Assembly: GCF_008124765.1 (NCBI RefSeq)
Contig: NZ_VNHS01000007.1
Coordinates: 62,001 to 126,000, forward strand
DNA from: Paenibacillus methanolicus
GTDB lineage: Bacteria; Bacillota; Bacilli; Paenibacillales; Paenibacillaceae
DNA length: 64,000 bases
Direction: 5' to 3'
Shown here one piece after another: positions 1 to 7,664 of the stretch. Made by a program: the position numbers and the translations under genes. Within the stretch, counting starts at the first letter, position 1. Each line of letters begins with the position of its first letter. The notes beneath the pieces were generated by a model, which was not told the origin of the DNA, searched no databases, and worked only from the letters and a program-made list of their open reading frames with translations.

Positions 1-1
1 G

Positions 2-907
2 GTTGGCGATGAACTGACCATTCTGCCTAGCCGGGAGAAGGCGAACGTCAAACGAATTTTGGTCACCGATCAAGACCGCGATTCGGCTCATGCCGGACAA
101 CCTGTCACGATTCAATTAGATCGGGAAGTCGACGTCTCGCGAGGCTGCGTGTTTACGAAGGACGATCAGATTCAAGAGGCGGACAGCTTTAGCGCCACGA
201 TTCTGTGGATGGACGATTCTGTCCTGACGCCGGGCAAAAACGTGCTCGTGAAGGTAGGCACGAAGGTTCTTCCCGGTACGGTAACGGCCATCAATTACAA
301 AATCGATATCAATACAGGAAACACGGTTTCGGCCGACCATCTGGTTAAGAATGAATTGGCGAAATGCGAATTTTCCTTATCGGATGGCATTGTGTTTGAC
401 TCGTTTGATCGAAACAAAAGCATCGGCGGCTTTATTCTCATCGATCGCGTAACGAATATGACATCCGCTTGCGGCGTCATTGACGAGGCTCTACAAAGCG
501 CTGACCAGGCCGTCCGAATTGATGCGGAGGTTACCAGAGAGATTCGTGCCCAGCAAAAAGGACAGCAGCCATTCACGATTTGGCTGACCGGTTCTTCCGC
601 ATTAGACAATGCGGAGCTTGCAAAGGAAGTCGAAAAACGGTTGGTGGCAAGCGGCTATCATACGATGCGGATTGATAACCAATCCGGTGAATCCGTGCGG
701 CAAATCGCGGCTTATGCCGCATTGCTGAACGATGCGGGACTTCTTGCATTGGTACCGGCCGGTCCTGCGAACGACAACGACCAAGCCATCGCGCAAGAAA
801 TGATTGGCCAGGCCTTCTTGCCAATCGAGGTTAACGACAGCTCTTCGATCGAGGAAGCGGCCAAAGATACCGTGAAGCGTGTGGTAAAAGCTCTCATTCA
901 AGTCTAG
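2..907 (+). CDS. cysN: Sulfate adenylyltransferase large subunit (CysN) with degenerate C-terminal APS-kinase-like domain, 5' partial
   Basis: The open frame enters from the left edge, so the N-terminal GTPase domain lies outside the window. The visible 301 residues begin in the EF-Tu-like beta-barrel domains that follow the GTPase of CysN (VGDELTILPS, then a stretch with the usual DREVDVSRG). CysN with CysD makes adenosine phosphosulfate from ATP and sulfate, driven by GTP. From about residue 190 a domain aligns with APS kinase (CysC) as found in CysNC fusions (FTIWLTGSSALDN, then LLNDAGLLALV). The P-loop, normally GLSGSGKS/T, reads GSSALDN: the glycines and the Lys-Ser/Thr pair that bind ATP are gone. 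The sulfurylase assignment is firm; the tail is probably a non-catalytic structural remnant. Confidence 0.88.
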   Translation, partial: VGDELTILPSREKANVKRILVTDQDRDSAHAGQPVTIQLDREVDVSRGCVFTKDDQIQEADSFSATILWMDDSVLTPGKNVLVKVGTKVLPGTVTAINYKIDINTGNTVSADHLVKNELAKCEFSLSDGIVFDSFDRNKSIGGFILIDRVTNMTSACGVIDEALQSADQAVRIDAEVTREIRAQQKGQQPFTIWLTGSSALDNAELAKEVEKRLVASGYHTMRIDNQSGESVRQIAAYAALLNDAGLLALVPAGPANDNDQAIAQEMIGQAFLPIEVNDSSSIEEAAKDTVKRVVKALIQV

Positions 908-934
908 TTTCATGTAGAAAGCCGAGAAACGCTA

Positions 935-967
935 AGAGCACTGTGTTCGCGCAGTGCTCTTTTTTTT
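935..967 (+). terminator. Rho-independent terminator after cysN
   Basis: Nine-base-pair stem AGAGCACTG/CAGTGCTCT with an 8-nt loop, followed directly by a run of eight T. It lies 28 nt after the cysN stop and separates it from the biosynthetic cluster. Confidence 0.92.
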
Positions 968-1589
968 GCTGCTTAGGAGATTGGTATTCCCGATTACCTG
1001 TTGTTCAGCGAGACGGTAACCACCGACATCGGAAGAAAAGATGCGACGTTCAGACCGGGATCCTAAAGGCTTTCGTTGATTGCCGAATTGCGCGCCAGCG
1101 ATCGACGCGGAAGACATGACGATATGAGACGGTATTGGGGCGGGGAAGAAAGTCAGACTCGCTTCGTGCCTATTCTCTAATAGACAGGCCGAATTTCGCT
1201 AAATAATTAAACATTGAATGATAGGAAAACTAACAAAGAAAGATTTTGATGAAATGAATGATGACATTTCATGGTTATATGATATGATACGTATAGTATC
1301 AAAAACCTTTCAAAAAACTCTCAAAAAAGTTTCGGGACTCGCTTGGCAAGCAAAGGGAACAGCGTAGCGGAGAGCGATTGCGAGGTTTTTTGGCTTGAAA
1401 TGATCGTCAAGCGGGAGAGGTTTGTAGCAATTTGTAGCATTTTGGGGAAAGAGGTGACGTTTACACTTCCAATTTATTAAAAAGAAGTAAATTGGTGTAA
1501 TTTTGTGTTTTTTGATGTTACAATTCAAAACATGCCTTTCAGAATCAAATACACCATCCAAAATCTACGAGGACATGGAGGGGAATTAT
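968..1589 (+). promoter_or_regulatory. Long leader region before the biosynthetic cluster, with an inverted repeat at 1461-1500
   Basis: About 620 bp without a convincing gene. The second half is AT-rich. At 1461-1476 and 1488-1500 there is an inverted repeat (TTACACTTCCAATTTA against TAAATTGGTGTAA, two-base bulge) about 90 nt before the first gene. A smaller palindrome, GATAC-GTATA-GTATC, lies at about 1286-1300 next to TATGAT-like hexamers. TACAAT at 1519-1524 is a possible -10. These are the most likely control sites for the cluster, but no start site can be fixed from sequence alone. Confidence 0.4.
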
Positions 1590-2678
1590 TTGACGTATTT
1601 GTCGTTGGCAGTCAACGATCTCATTGAGCAAGGAATTCATAAAACCACTCTTCCTTCTCCGTATGGCCAAGCCTACTCGCCTTTGCAGTACAAGGACATG
1701 CTCATTCGCGTAGCGCGGCACAATCCCGCTTTAGCGCTTAGCATGTCGATGCACCTGCTTACGGTGTGGGGGCTATCCCGCATTCATACCGATTTTGACC
1801 GCAGCTATTATTTCCAGGAAGTCTCTCGCAACAACTCGCTTTTTGCATCCCCTAACGACCCGGTACTCTACTTCAGGAAGCTATCCGACATCAATCCAGA
1901 CAAATTCCCGGTGAAAATGACGTTCGTGGACGGCGGCGTGCTGGTTAACGGCATCCGGCCTTATGTGTCGCTCGAACCGTTCGTTCAGTTTTTGCCGATT
2001 ATGAGCATCACGCGCAATCCGGAGACCAAAGAGAACGAGATTGTTTTTGCCATGGTGCATAAGTCGGACCCGGGCGTCAGCGTCAAGAAAGATTGGGATA
2101 CGATCTCGATGAGCCAGACGCACAGCAATACGGTCGAGCTCAATCAGGTCTTCCTGCCGACGGAGCGCATTATTTCGAGAAATGCCGAAATCCCGCTGGA
2201 TATGGATGTTTTTCCGTATCTGTTTCGGATCGGAATTTGCTCGGTTTATTTTGGCGTGGCCAAAACGGCATTCGAACATGTCGCCCAGGAGCTGGCTCCG
2301 TCGATCGCCAGCCATGCGAGCAGAGCGTTCGGCTTGCATCAGAAGCTGGCGGAGATGAAAATCCTGCTCGATACGAGCGAGTCCCAATTGATCCGATTCT
2401 GCCTGCTTGCGGAATCGTATCTTCAAGGCGAACCGGCCCCCGATATCACTTCGATCAGCCTGATTACGAAGGAATACGTGTTAACCTCGGCCGAACGCAT
2501 CGTCGAGCTGGCCGTCGACATGATGGGCATTCAAGCGATGCAGCCGGAATCCTTGCTGTCCAAGCTGTATCTCGACGTGAAAGCGAACACCTTCCATCTT
2601 CCGCGCAGCGACGTCCTGAAGGAAATTATCGCGAAGCAACAATTAGGCGTACTTACAATTCGATCAAGGTGGTGTTAG
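1590..2678 (+). CDS. Acyl-CoA dehydrogenase-like flavoprotein (first of two in the cluster)
   Basis: 362 residues with the layout of the acyl-CoA dehydrogenase superfamily: an N-terminal helical part, a middle beta domain ending in a segment like the flavin-contact/loop region (TVELNQVFLPTERI), and a C-terminal helical bundle (LAEMKILLDTSESQL, TKEYVLTSAERIVELAVDMMG). The TTG at 1590 is preferred over the in-frame ATG at 1575 because GGAGGGG sits 6 nt before it, and because the resulting start (MTYLSLAVN) aligns with the start of the second paralogue. In carrier-protein pathways, enzymes of this family desaturate an amino acid held as a thioester. The carrier and ligase nearby suggest the same here (inference). 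First gene of the operon; the next gene starts 5 nt after its stop. Confidence 0.82.
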   Translation: MTYLSLAVNDLIEQGIHKTTLPSPYGQAYSPLQYKDMLIRVARHNPALALSMSMHLLTVWGLSRIHTDFDRSYYFQEVSRNNSLFASPNDPVLYFRKLSDINPDKFPVKMTFVDGGVLVNGIRPYVSLEPFVQFLPIMSITRNPETKENEIVFAMVHKSDPGVSVKKDWDTISMSQTHSNTVELNQVFLPTERIISRNAEIPLDMDVFPYLFRIGICSVYFGVAKTAFEHVAQELAPSIASHASRAFGLHQKLAEMKILLDTSESQLIRFCLLAESYLQGEPAPDITSISLITKEYVLTSAERIVELAVDMMGIQAMQPESLLSKLYLDVKANTFHLPRSDVLKEIIAKQQLGVLTIRSRWC

Positions 2679-2683
2679 GGGTT

Positions 2684-3781
2684 ATGGTTCTAAAATTGGC
2701 AATCCCGGAATCGTTCGACGAGCAAAAGCGGGGGCTGCTTATCGAGCAAGTGTCCTACGTGACGCCCGGAATTACGTCGGTGACGATCGAACAAGACGAC
2801 CTGCTCATTTCGTTCCAGGTTGGCATGGAGCAAGTCGAATCCTATCTCCAAGCGCAATTCCAAACCATCGTGAACAAAATCGCGGACTACAAATCGATCC
2901 CGGTTCGAACGTTGAAGACGCATTACGCCGCGGCGCCGGAACAATCCGTCTCCTTATCCCGCGACCATACCTCCGTCGATCCAAGCGCTTATCAGCTGTT
3001 GGACGAGCTATTCCTGGGCATCGCTCGCAAGCATAACGCCATCGAACGCAGATACCCGACGCTATTGCCCAAGCAGGTGATGCATACGTGCGGTTATCAT
3101 ACGAACTTCCCGCAGAACGTGTACGCCGTCGCCGAAATTCCGCATCAGTTCGATGTGCTGGAATCCGCTCACCGGCATATGGATACGGTCTTCCAGAAAT
3201 CGGCTTATTACTTGCAGCCCTGTATTTGCTATCACGTATACGAGGAGCTCTATGGCCAGCAGGTGAGCGGCGTGCGACTCTATACGGCGGAAGGAAGATG
3301 CTTCCGGCATGAAGCGAAGTGGCGCTTGAACGCGTTCCGGCGCAATGAATTCTCGATGCGGGAGATCGTCATGATCGGCACGTCTTCGGACATTACCGAA
3401 ATTCGGCAGCGCATCATTGACGACGTATGGGAGCTGTTCGTTCGGTTGGGACTGCAGGGAACGGTGCAAACCGCGAATGATCCGTTCTTCACGTCGGATG
3501 GGCTCGATAAGTTAACCTTCCAATTGTTATCCAGCGCCAAATACGAGCTGATCGCGCAGTGCGGCAGCCATTCTTCCGCCATCAGCTCCTTCAATCACAG
3601 CGGCGACGTGATCGCCAGAAAGTTTCAAATTACGGGAGCCGAAGGCGAATCGGTGTACACGGGCTGCGTAGGCTTCGGCATCGACCGCTGGATTCAAGCG
3701 CTCTGTCATCGCCATGGCGACGACGTTCGTAATTGGCCGCTGGCGCTGCAACAAGGCGAAACGGCTATCGCCGCCTTTTGA
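2684..3781 (+). CDS. Amino acid:[carrier protein] ligase, class II aminoacyl-tRNA synthetase-like
   Basis: 365 residues. The C-terminal two thirds match the small SerRS-like enzymes that activate an amino acid with ATP and load it onto the phosphopantetheine arm of a carrier protein rather than onto tRNA. Recognisable parts are a motif-2-like region (CFRHEAKWR, then FSMREIVMIGT), the DPFF segment, and the motif-3 block GCVGFGIDRW. The Cys/Glu/Cys set that holds the active-site zinc in this family is plausibly the Cys in QPCICYHVYEE, the Glu of RHEAKWR and the Cys of GCVGFG. No tRNA-binding arm is visible. The ATG at 2684 follows AAGGTGGTG. A carrier protein two genes downstream is the expected partner. 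Which amino acid is loaded cannot be read from sequence; characterised relatives use glycine or alanine. Confidence 0.86.
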   Translation: MVLKLAIPESFDEQKRGLLIEQVSYVTPGITSVTIEQDDLLISFQVGMEQVESYLQAQFQTIVNKIADYKSIPVRTLKTHYAAAPEQSVSLSRDHTSVDPSAYQLLDELFLGIARKHNAIERRYPTLLPKQVMHTCGYHTNFPQNVYAVAEIPHQFDVLESAHRHMDTVFQKSAYYLQPCICYHVYEELYGQQVSGVRLYTAEGRCFRHEAKWRLNAFRRNEFSMREIVMIGTSSDITEIRQRIIDDVWELFVRLGLQGTVQTANDPFFTSDGLDKLTFQLLSSAKYELIAQCGSHSSAISSFNHSGDVIARKFQITGAEGESVYTGCVGFGIDRWIQALCHRHGDDVRNWPLALQQGETAIAAF

Positions 3782-3883
3782 GGCGAGGCGAGTTTCGTTC
3801 CGGAGACATAGAGGCCGAAGTAAAAGCGTGAAACTTATACGTTCCTATATGTGAACCAATTCATTCGTAAAGGGTGTGAATTC

Positions 3884-4996
3884 GTGACTATTCGCGAGCT
3901 GACCAGCTCCGTTGCGAGTCGTATGGAAGCGTTCATTCATCAGGAAGATCATACGCGGACCCTTCCCCAGCCTTATGGCAAAGGGCTCTCGTGCGCGGTG
4001 AGTTATTCCCGGATGATCGCAGATTTAGCGGCTCAACATCTTCCTTCCGCGCTTCCGTTGGCCATGCATCTGTCCAGTGCCTGGGGACTTCGCCTTCTGC
4101 GGTCCGATCTGCCGGTTAACCGCTATTTCTCGGAGGTTCGGAACGACGGGCGTTTGTTCGCCGGCTTCCGGGGAATCGAACTTGAAGAGCCGAATAGCGC
4201 TCCCATTCTGGCGACGCAGGCGGATGGCGGATTTCGTTTCAACGGGACCCGCTCCCGACTTCATCTGGATTCGCGGGTGCATGTTGTGCCGGTGTGCGGA
4301 CGAATCGGCCATGCGGGCGGACGGCCGGAATTTGCGTTTGCCCTCATTCCCGTCACGGCGCAGGGCGTTGCCTTAAGCCGCCATACAGATGCCCTGAACG
4401 CGGAGGAAGCAGAGGGAACGGAGTTCGTAACCGGCGATGTTCGATTGCAAGACGTATTCGTTCCGGCAAGCGAGGCGGTCTTATTCGCTTCGCCCGAAGC
4501 AGAAGGCCTGGACAACTTCACGCTTCTCCATCGGTTGCATGTGAGCGCGATTTACGCGGGAATCGCAAGGTCGGCGTTAGCTAGCGCGCGCGATTCGGCG
4601 AAGGCCTCGCATGTGCCGCAGTGGGGGTTGCCGCTGAGCCGATTCCCGGGGACGCAATTCCTCGTCGCGGATGCCGCCATCTTATTGGAAACGTGCGAAT
4701 CTCAGCTGGTGACGTACGGCAGCCGGTTGAACCAACTGTTCAACGAACAAGGCGGCGACAGACGGTTGGCGGCGGATACCGGACTGTTAACGATGGAATA
4801 TGTGGTTGATACCACCCACAAAATTTTGCAGCTCGCCATGAAAATTACCGGAATCTCGTCCATTCGTTCCGGTCATCCGCTCGCGAATCTGTACGCAACC
4901 CTTCGATCGCCTGGATTCGATATGGGGCAGACGGATAGCGCGAATAACCGGGATCGGATCGCGAAGGCCATCCTGCAAGAGGCCGCGAACGTATAG
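3884..4996 (+). CDS. Acyl-CoA dehydrogenase-like flavoprotein (second of two in the cluster)
   Basis: 370 residues, clearly a paralogue of the first dehydrogenase: TLPQPYGKGLS matches TLPSPYGQAYS, ALPLAMHLSSAWGL matches ALSMSMHLLTVWGL, and both share the QDVFVPASE-type loop and the helical C-terminus (TMEYVVDTTHKILQLAMKITG). GTG at 3884 is chosen because AAAGGGTGTG precedes it and the N-terminus then lines up with the paralogue; an in-frame GTG at 3851 lacks a ribosome site. Two diverged copies either side of the ligase may form a heteromer or carry out two successive oxidations of the carrier-bound amino acid. That division of labour is inference. Confidence 0.8.
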   Translation: MTIRELTSSVASRMEAFIHQEDHTRTLPQPYGKGLSCAVSYSRMIADLAAQHLPSALPLAMHLSSAWGLRLLRSDLPVNRYFSEVRNDGRLFAGFRGIELEEPNSAPILATQADGGFRFNGTRSRLHLDSRVHVVPVCGRIGHAGGRPEFAFALIPVTAQGVALSRHTDALNAEEAEGTEFVTGDVRLQDVFVPASEAVLFASPEAEGLDNFTLLHRLHVSAIYAGIARSALASARDSAKASHVPQWGLPLSRFPGTQFLVADAAILLETCESQLVTYGSRLNQLFNEQGGDRRLAADTGLLTMEYVVDTTHKILQLAMKITGISSIRSGHPLANLYATLRSPGFDMGQTDSANNRDRIAKAILQEAANV

Positions 4997-5057
4997 CGCC
5001 TGCACGTGCACGTATTGAGGTTCATAACTATTTTCGCTATAGAGAGGACAATCCATT

Positions 5058-5315
5058 ATGCCGAATGCATCCGAGCAAGCTTTATTTGAAATCGTACAAC
5101 AGGCCGTCGTTCACGTGTTGAATCGCAAGGTGGAACTGAACGAAAATACGAGTTTGAGCCAGGAAGGCCTGGATTCGATTACGACGGTTCGCCTGCTGGT
5201 GGAGCTGGAGAAGAAATTAAACATTCAATTTCAAGAAGAGCATCTATCGCTGGACAACTTCGCGTCGATCCGCAGCATCATCAACACGCTGGATCATTAC
5301 GGGGTGACGGCTTGA
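5058..5315 (+). CDS. Stand-alone acyl/peptidyl carrier protein
   Basis: 85 residues with the four-helix carrier-protein pattern and the phosphopantetheine attachment motif GLDSITT (Ser about residue 39). The acidic helix after it (VELEKKLNIQFQEEHL) is typical of the partner-binding helix. It has no fused domain, so it must work with separate enzymes, here the amino acid:carrier ligase and the two dehydrogenases. No phosphopantetheinyl transferase is seen in the cluster, so a chromosomal one probably activates it. Its stop codon overlaps the TTG start of the next gene, implying translational coupling. Confidence 0.93.
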   Translation: MPNASEQALFEIVQQAVVHVLNRKVELNENTSLSQEGLDSITTVRLLVELEKKLNIQFQEEHLSLDNFASIRSIINTLDHYGVTA

Positions 5316-6559
5316 GCGCCAAAGTCGTCGTCCTCGTGGAATCCGGCAACCATGCCTATGAAATTCGCGACTTGACGCAGGCAGGTTATGCGGTGGTGTA
5401 TATGACGTCCGGCATGTATCGCAACGTTCAGGAATACCTGGACATGGCGGTCGAAGTGATCCGGGACAAGAAGCTGTTCGAGCCGGAATTCTTCGAACGG
5501 CAGATGGAAGAACTGGAGCGGAAGTACGCGGTTGCGTGCGTATTTACGACCGGCGATTTCATGATTCCGCTCGTCACCCAATATTGCCGCAAGAAGGGCT
5601 ACCACAATCTGGACCCGGAGCTGGCGCAGTCGCTGCGCAATAAGCATGCGTTCCGGGAGAAGCAGACGGAGCTGGGCTTCAAGACGCCGGCCTTCCGTCT
5701 GTGCCGCACGATCGAAGAAGGCGAGGCGTTCCTGGCCGGCATGAACAAGGCGATCGTCTTCAAGCCCGTGAACGGCAACCAATCCGAAGGCATTCGGCTG
5801 ATCTACACGTCCGAAGAATTAAGAGAAGCCTATGAGACGCTGAAGCTGTTGTCCCGGTTTACGAAAGGGGTCGTGGAGAACAGCGCGTTCCTGCTGGAAG
5901 AATATGTGCCGGGCCCGATCTACAGCTGCGAGTTTATTAAAGACCATGGCGGCGTTCACATGCTCGGCGTGACGAATCGCTACTTGGGCGAACCGCCAAG
6001 CTTCGTCGAGTCCGGGTTCATCTTCCCTTATCAGGGCGCGGAGACCGAGGCGGTAATCAAGGAAACGTACGCCTTCATCGAGCGGTTCCAATTCGACTTC
6101 GGCCCTTGCCATATCGAGTACATCATGGACAACGACGGGCAGCTGTTCATTCTGGAGGTTAATCCGCGGTTGTTCGGCTTCCCTTGTTACTGGCTCATTA
6201 ACCAGGCGATGTCGGTCAATATTTTCGCCTCGATTACCTCGCTCTTCGAGACCGGGGTATTCACGGCGAATACGCAGGCGGCCAAAGTCGCGACCTTGTT
6301 CGAATATTACCCGCCGACCCAGGGGTACATCTCGATCGATATCCAATCCATCCCGTCGAGCGAGGAGGGGCCGGTCTGGGTGATGAACCATGCGCCGCAG
6401 AGCCGGTTCGTCTCTTCCACCTCCTCTAATAACGATACCTTGCTCTCGGTGCTGACGTGCGCGGACACCGAACAGCAATGCATCGAGATGGCGCAGTCCG
6501 TGTGCGAATCCGTCGAAGTAACCGTTAGAACGAAGCCCAAGGTGCCCTATCTGGTTTAG
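5312..6559 (+). CDS. ATP-grasp amino acid/peptide ligase 1
   Basis: 415 residues of ATP-grasp type. The central subdomain carries the ATP-contact stretch AIVFKPVNGNQSEGIRL and FLLEEYVPGPIYSCEF, and the C-terminal part the metal-binding motif QLFILEVNPRLFG with Glu and Asn in place. These enzymes activate a carboxylate as acyl phosphate and join it to an amine, often making dipeptides. TTG at 5312 overlaps the carrier stop (TTGA) with GGGGTG upstream, so the two are coupled. Substrates cannot be predicted. The overall fold resembles the BacD/L-amino acid ligase group rather than carbamoyl phosphate synthase or PurK. Confidence 0.85.
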   Translation: MSAKVVVLVESGNHAYEIRDLTQAGYAVVYMTSGMYRNVQEYLDMAVEVIRDKKLFEPEFFERQMEELERKYAVACVFTTGDFMIPLVTQYCRKKGYHNLDPELAQSLRNKHAFREKQTELGFKTPAFRLCRTIEEGEAFLAGMNKAIVFKPVNGNQSEGIRLIYTSEELREAYETLKLLSRFTKGVVENSAFLLEEYVPGPIYSCEFIKDHGGVHMLGVTNRYLGEPPSFVESGFIFPYQGAETEAVIKETYAFIERFQFDFGPCHIEYIMDNDGQLFILEVNPRLFGFPCYWLINQAMSVNIFASITSLFETGVFTANTQAAKVATLFEYYPPTQGYISIDIQSIPSSEEGPVWVMNHAPQSRFVSSTSSNNDTLLSVLTCADTEQQCIEMAQSVCESVEVTVRTKPKVPYLV

Positions 6560-6603
6560 GTAGAGCGAGAACAATTAACCAAGAATATATTGGAGGGTTG
6601 TCC

Positions 6604-7365
6604 ATGCAATTCTGGAAATTCGAGGCCGAGGGTAATAGTTATATCGTAGTGGAAAGCTCCAACCAACATCCGGTGGACGTTCAAAGCATCTGTTCCCGCA
6701 GAGTCGGACTCGGCAGCGACGGCTTGCTCACGGCGGAATGGCTGAATGAAAGCACGGTTCGCATGCGCGTCTTCAACGCGGACGGTACCGAAGCGCCTAT
6801 GTGCGGCAACGGCGCGCGCTGCGTAGCGGCTTTCGCGTACGTGAACCGTCCTCACCTGAAGGACCGGGATATCGTCATTCAGGCGAAGGGGGCGACGGTG
6901 ACGCATCGGTTGGCCGATACGGACGGGATGAAATTCAACGCGGTGATTCGTTTGGATCAAGATCCGCTGATCAGTAAATATGAAGCGGAATCGCGCTATC
7001 AATATGTGGTCGGTTCGCCGCATTTGGTCATTTTGACCGATTTGGATACCGTGAACTTAACCCAGGAAGGGCCGAGGTTCGAATCCACCTATGACGGGGG
7101 GACGAATGTGATGTTCGCATCCGTGATCGATCACGGTGTCATCCGGGTACTGCCTTGGGAGCGGGGAGTCGGCGTCGTGGAAGGCTGCGCGACGGGATCG
7201 GCAGCCGCCGTCATGGCCGTCGCGATGCAGACCCCCGATTGGCCGATAGAGTCGGAGGTGCTGACGCCGAAGGGCTGCGTGCGCGTGGAATGGAATCCGA
7301 TGGAACGGATGTTGAGCATGGAAGGTAACGTAAGTCTATTGGCCGAAGGCACTTATTTTGCCTAA
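6604..7365 (+). CDS. DapF-like cofactor-independent amino acid epimerase
   Basis: 253 residues of the diaminopimelate epimerase family. Both catalytic cysteines are in recognisable contexts: MCGNGARCV (about residue 66) and VVEGCATGS (about residue 196). It differs from housekeeping DapF at the N-terminus, where the usual GxGND(F) reads AEGNSY, and it is about 20 residues short. ATG at 6604 follows GGAGGG by 6-7 nt. Placed between an ATP-grasp ligase and a LysA-like decarboxylase in a biosynthetic operon, it more likely inverts an alpha-carbon in the pathway product or precursor than makes cell-wall diaminopimelate; that is inference. A second housekeeping dapF elsewhere would support it. Confidence 0.83.
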   Translation: MQFWKFEAEGNSYIVVESSNQHPVDVQSICSRRVGLGSDGLLTAEWLNESTVRMRVFNADGTEAPMCGNGARCVAAFAYVNRPHLKDRDIVIQAKGATVTHRLADTDGMKFNAVIRLDQDPLISKYEAESRYQYVVGSPHLVILTDLDTVNLTQEGPRFESTYDGGTNVMFASVIDHGVIRVLPWERGVGVVEGCATGSAAAVMAVAMQTPDWPIESEVLTPKGCVRVEWNPMERMLSMEGNVSLLAEGTYFA

Positions 7366-7380
7366 CCATTCGCTCGCGGA

Positions 7381-7649
7381 AGGGCAATGCGGTCAGGTTA
7401 AGAAAAGCGTACGGTGAAGCCGCCGGCAGCCATGTAGACAGGCTTGTGTCATAGGACTTACTTCAACACCTACTGAAGCTTTGTCCGCTAGGACAAAAGC
7501 GTGCCAATCTCTTACCGCCCCGCCAACCGCGAGCAAACATGGCAGCACGAAATGGGGAGTCCTGAGCGTTTTCAAAGGAAAACGCACTTCGGAAGCATAC
7601 GCTTGGGCAAAGCCCTTTGGTTCCCCTCGGCGGAGGGGGAAGGGGGAGG
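7381..7649 (+). repeat. Dispersed intergenic repeat, copy 1 (inside the biosynthetic cluster)
   Basis: About 270 bp lying between the DapF-like and LysA-like genes. It matches, with substitutions, the sequence at 33129-33362 and the reverse strand at 23231-23507. Landmarks shared by all copies, in order: GGGCAATGC-GTCAGGTTAAG, a CAGGCTT..GTC..AGGAC segment, the hairpin GCTTTGTCC/GGACAAAAGC (7478-7500), ACTTCGGAAGCATACGCTTG (absent at this point in the main part of copy 3), and a purine-rich end (GGAGGGGGAAGGGGGAGG). No open frame is conserved between copies. The purine end lies 15-16 nt before the next start codon. Confidence 0.85.
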
Positions 7650-7664
7650 TAGCAACACCATCAG

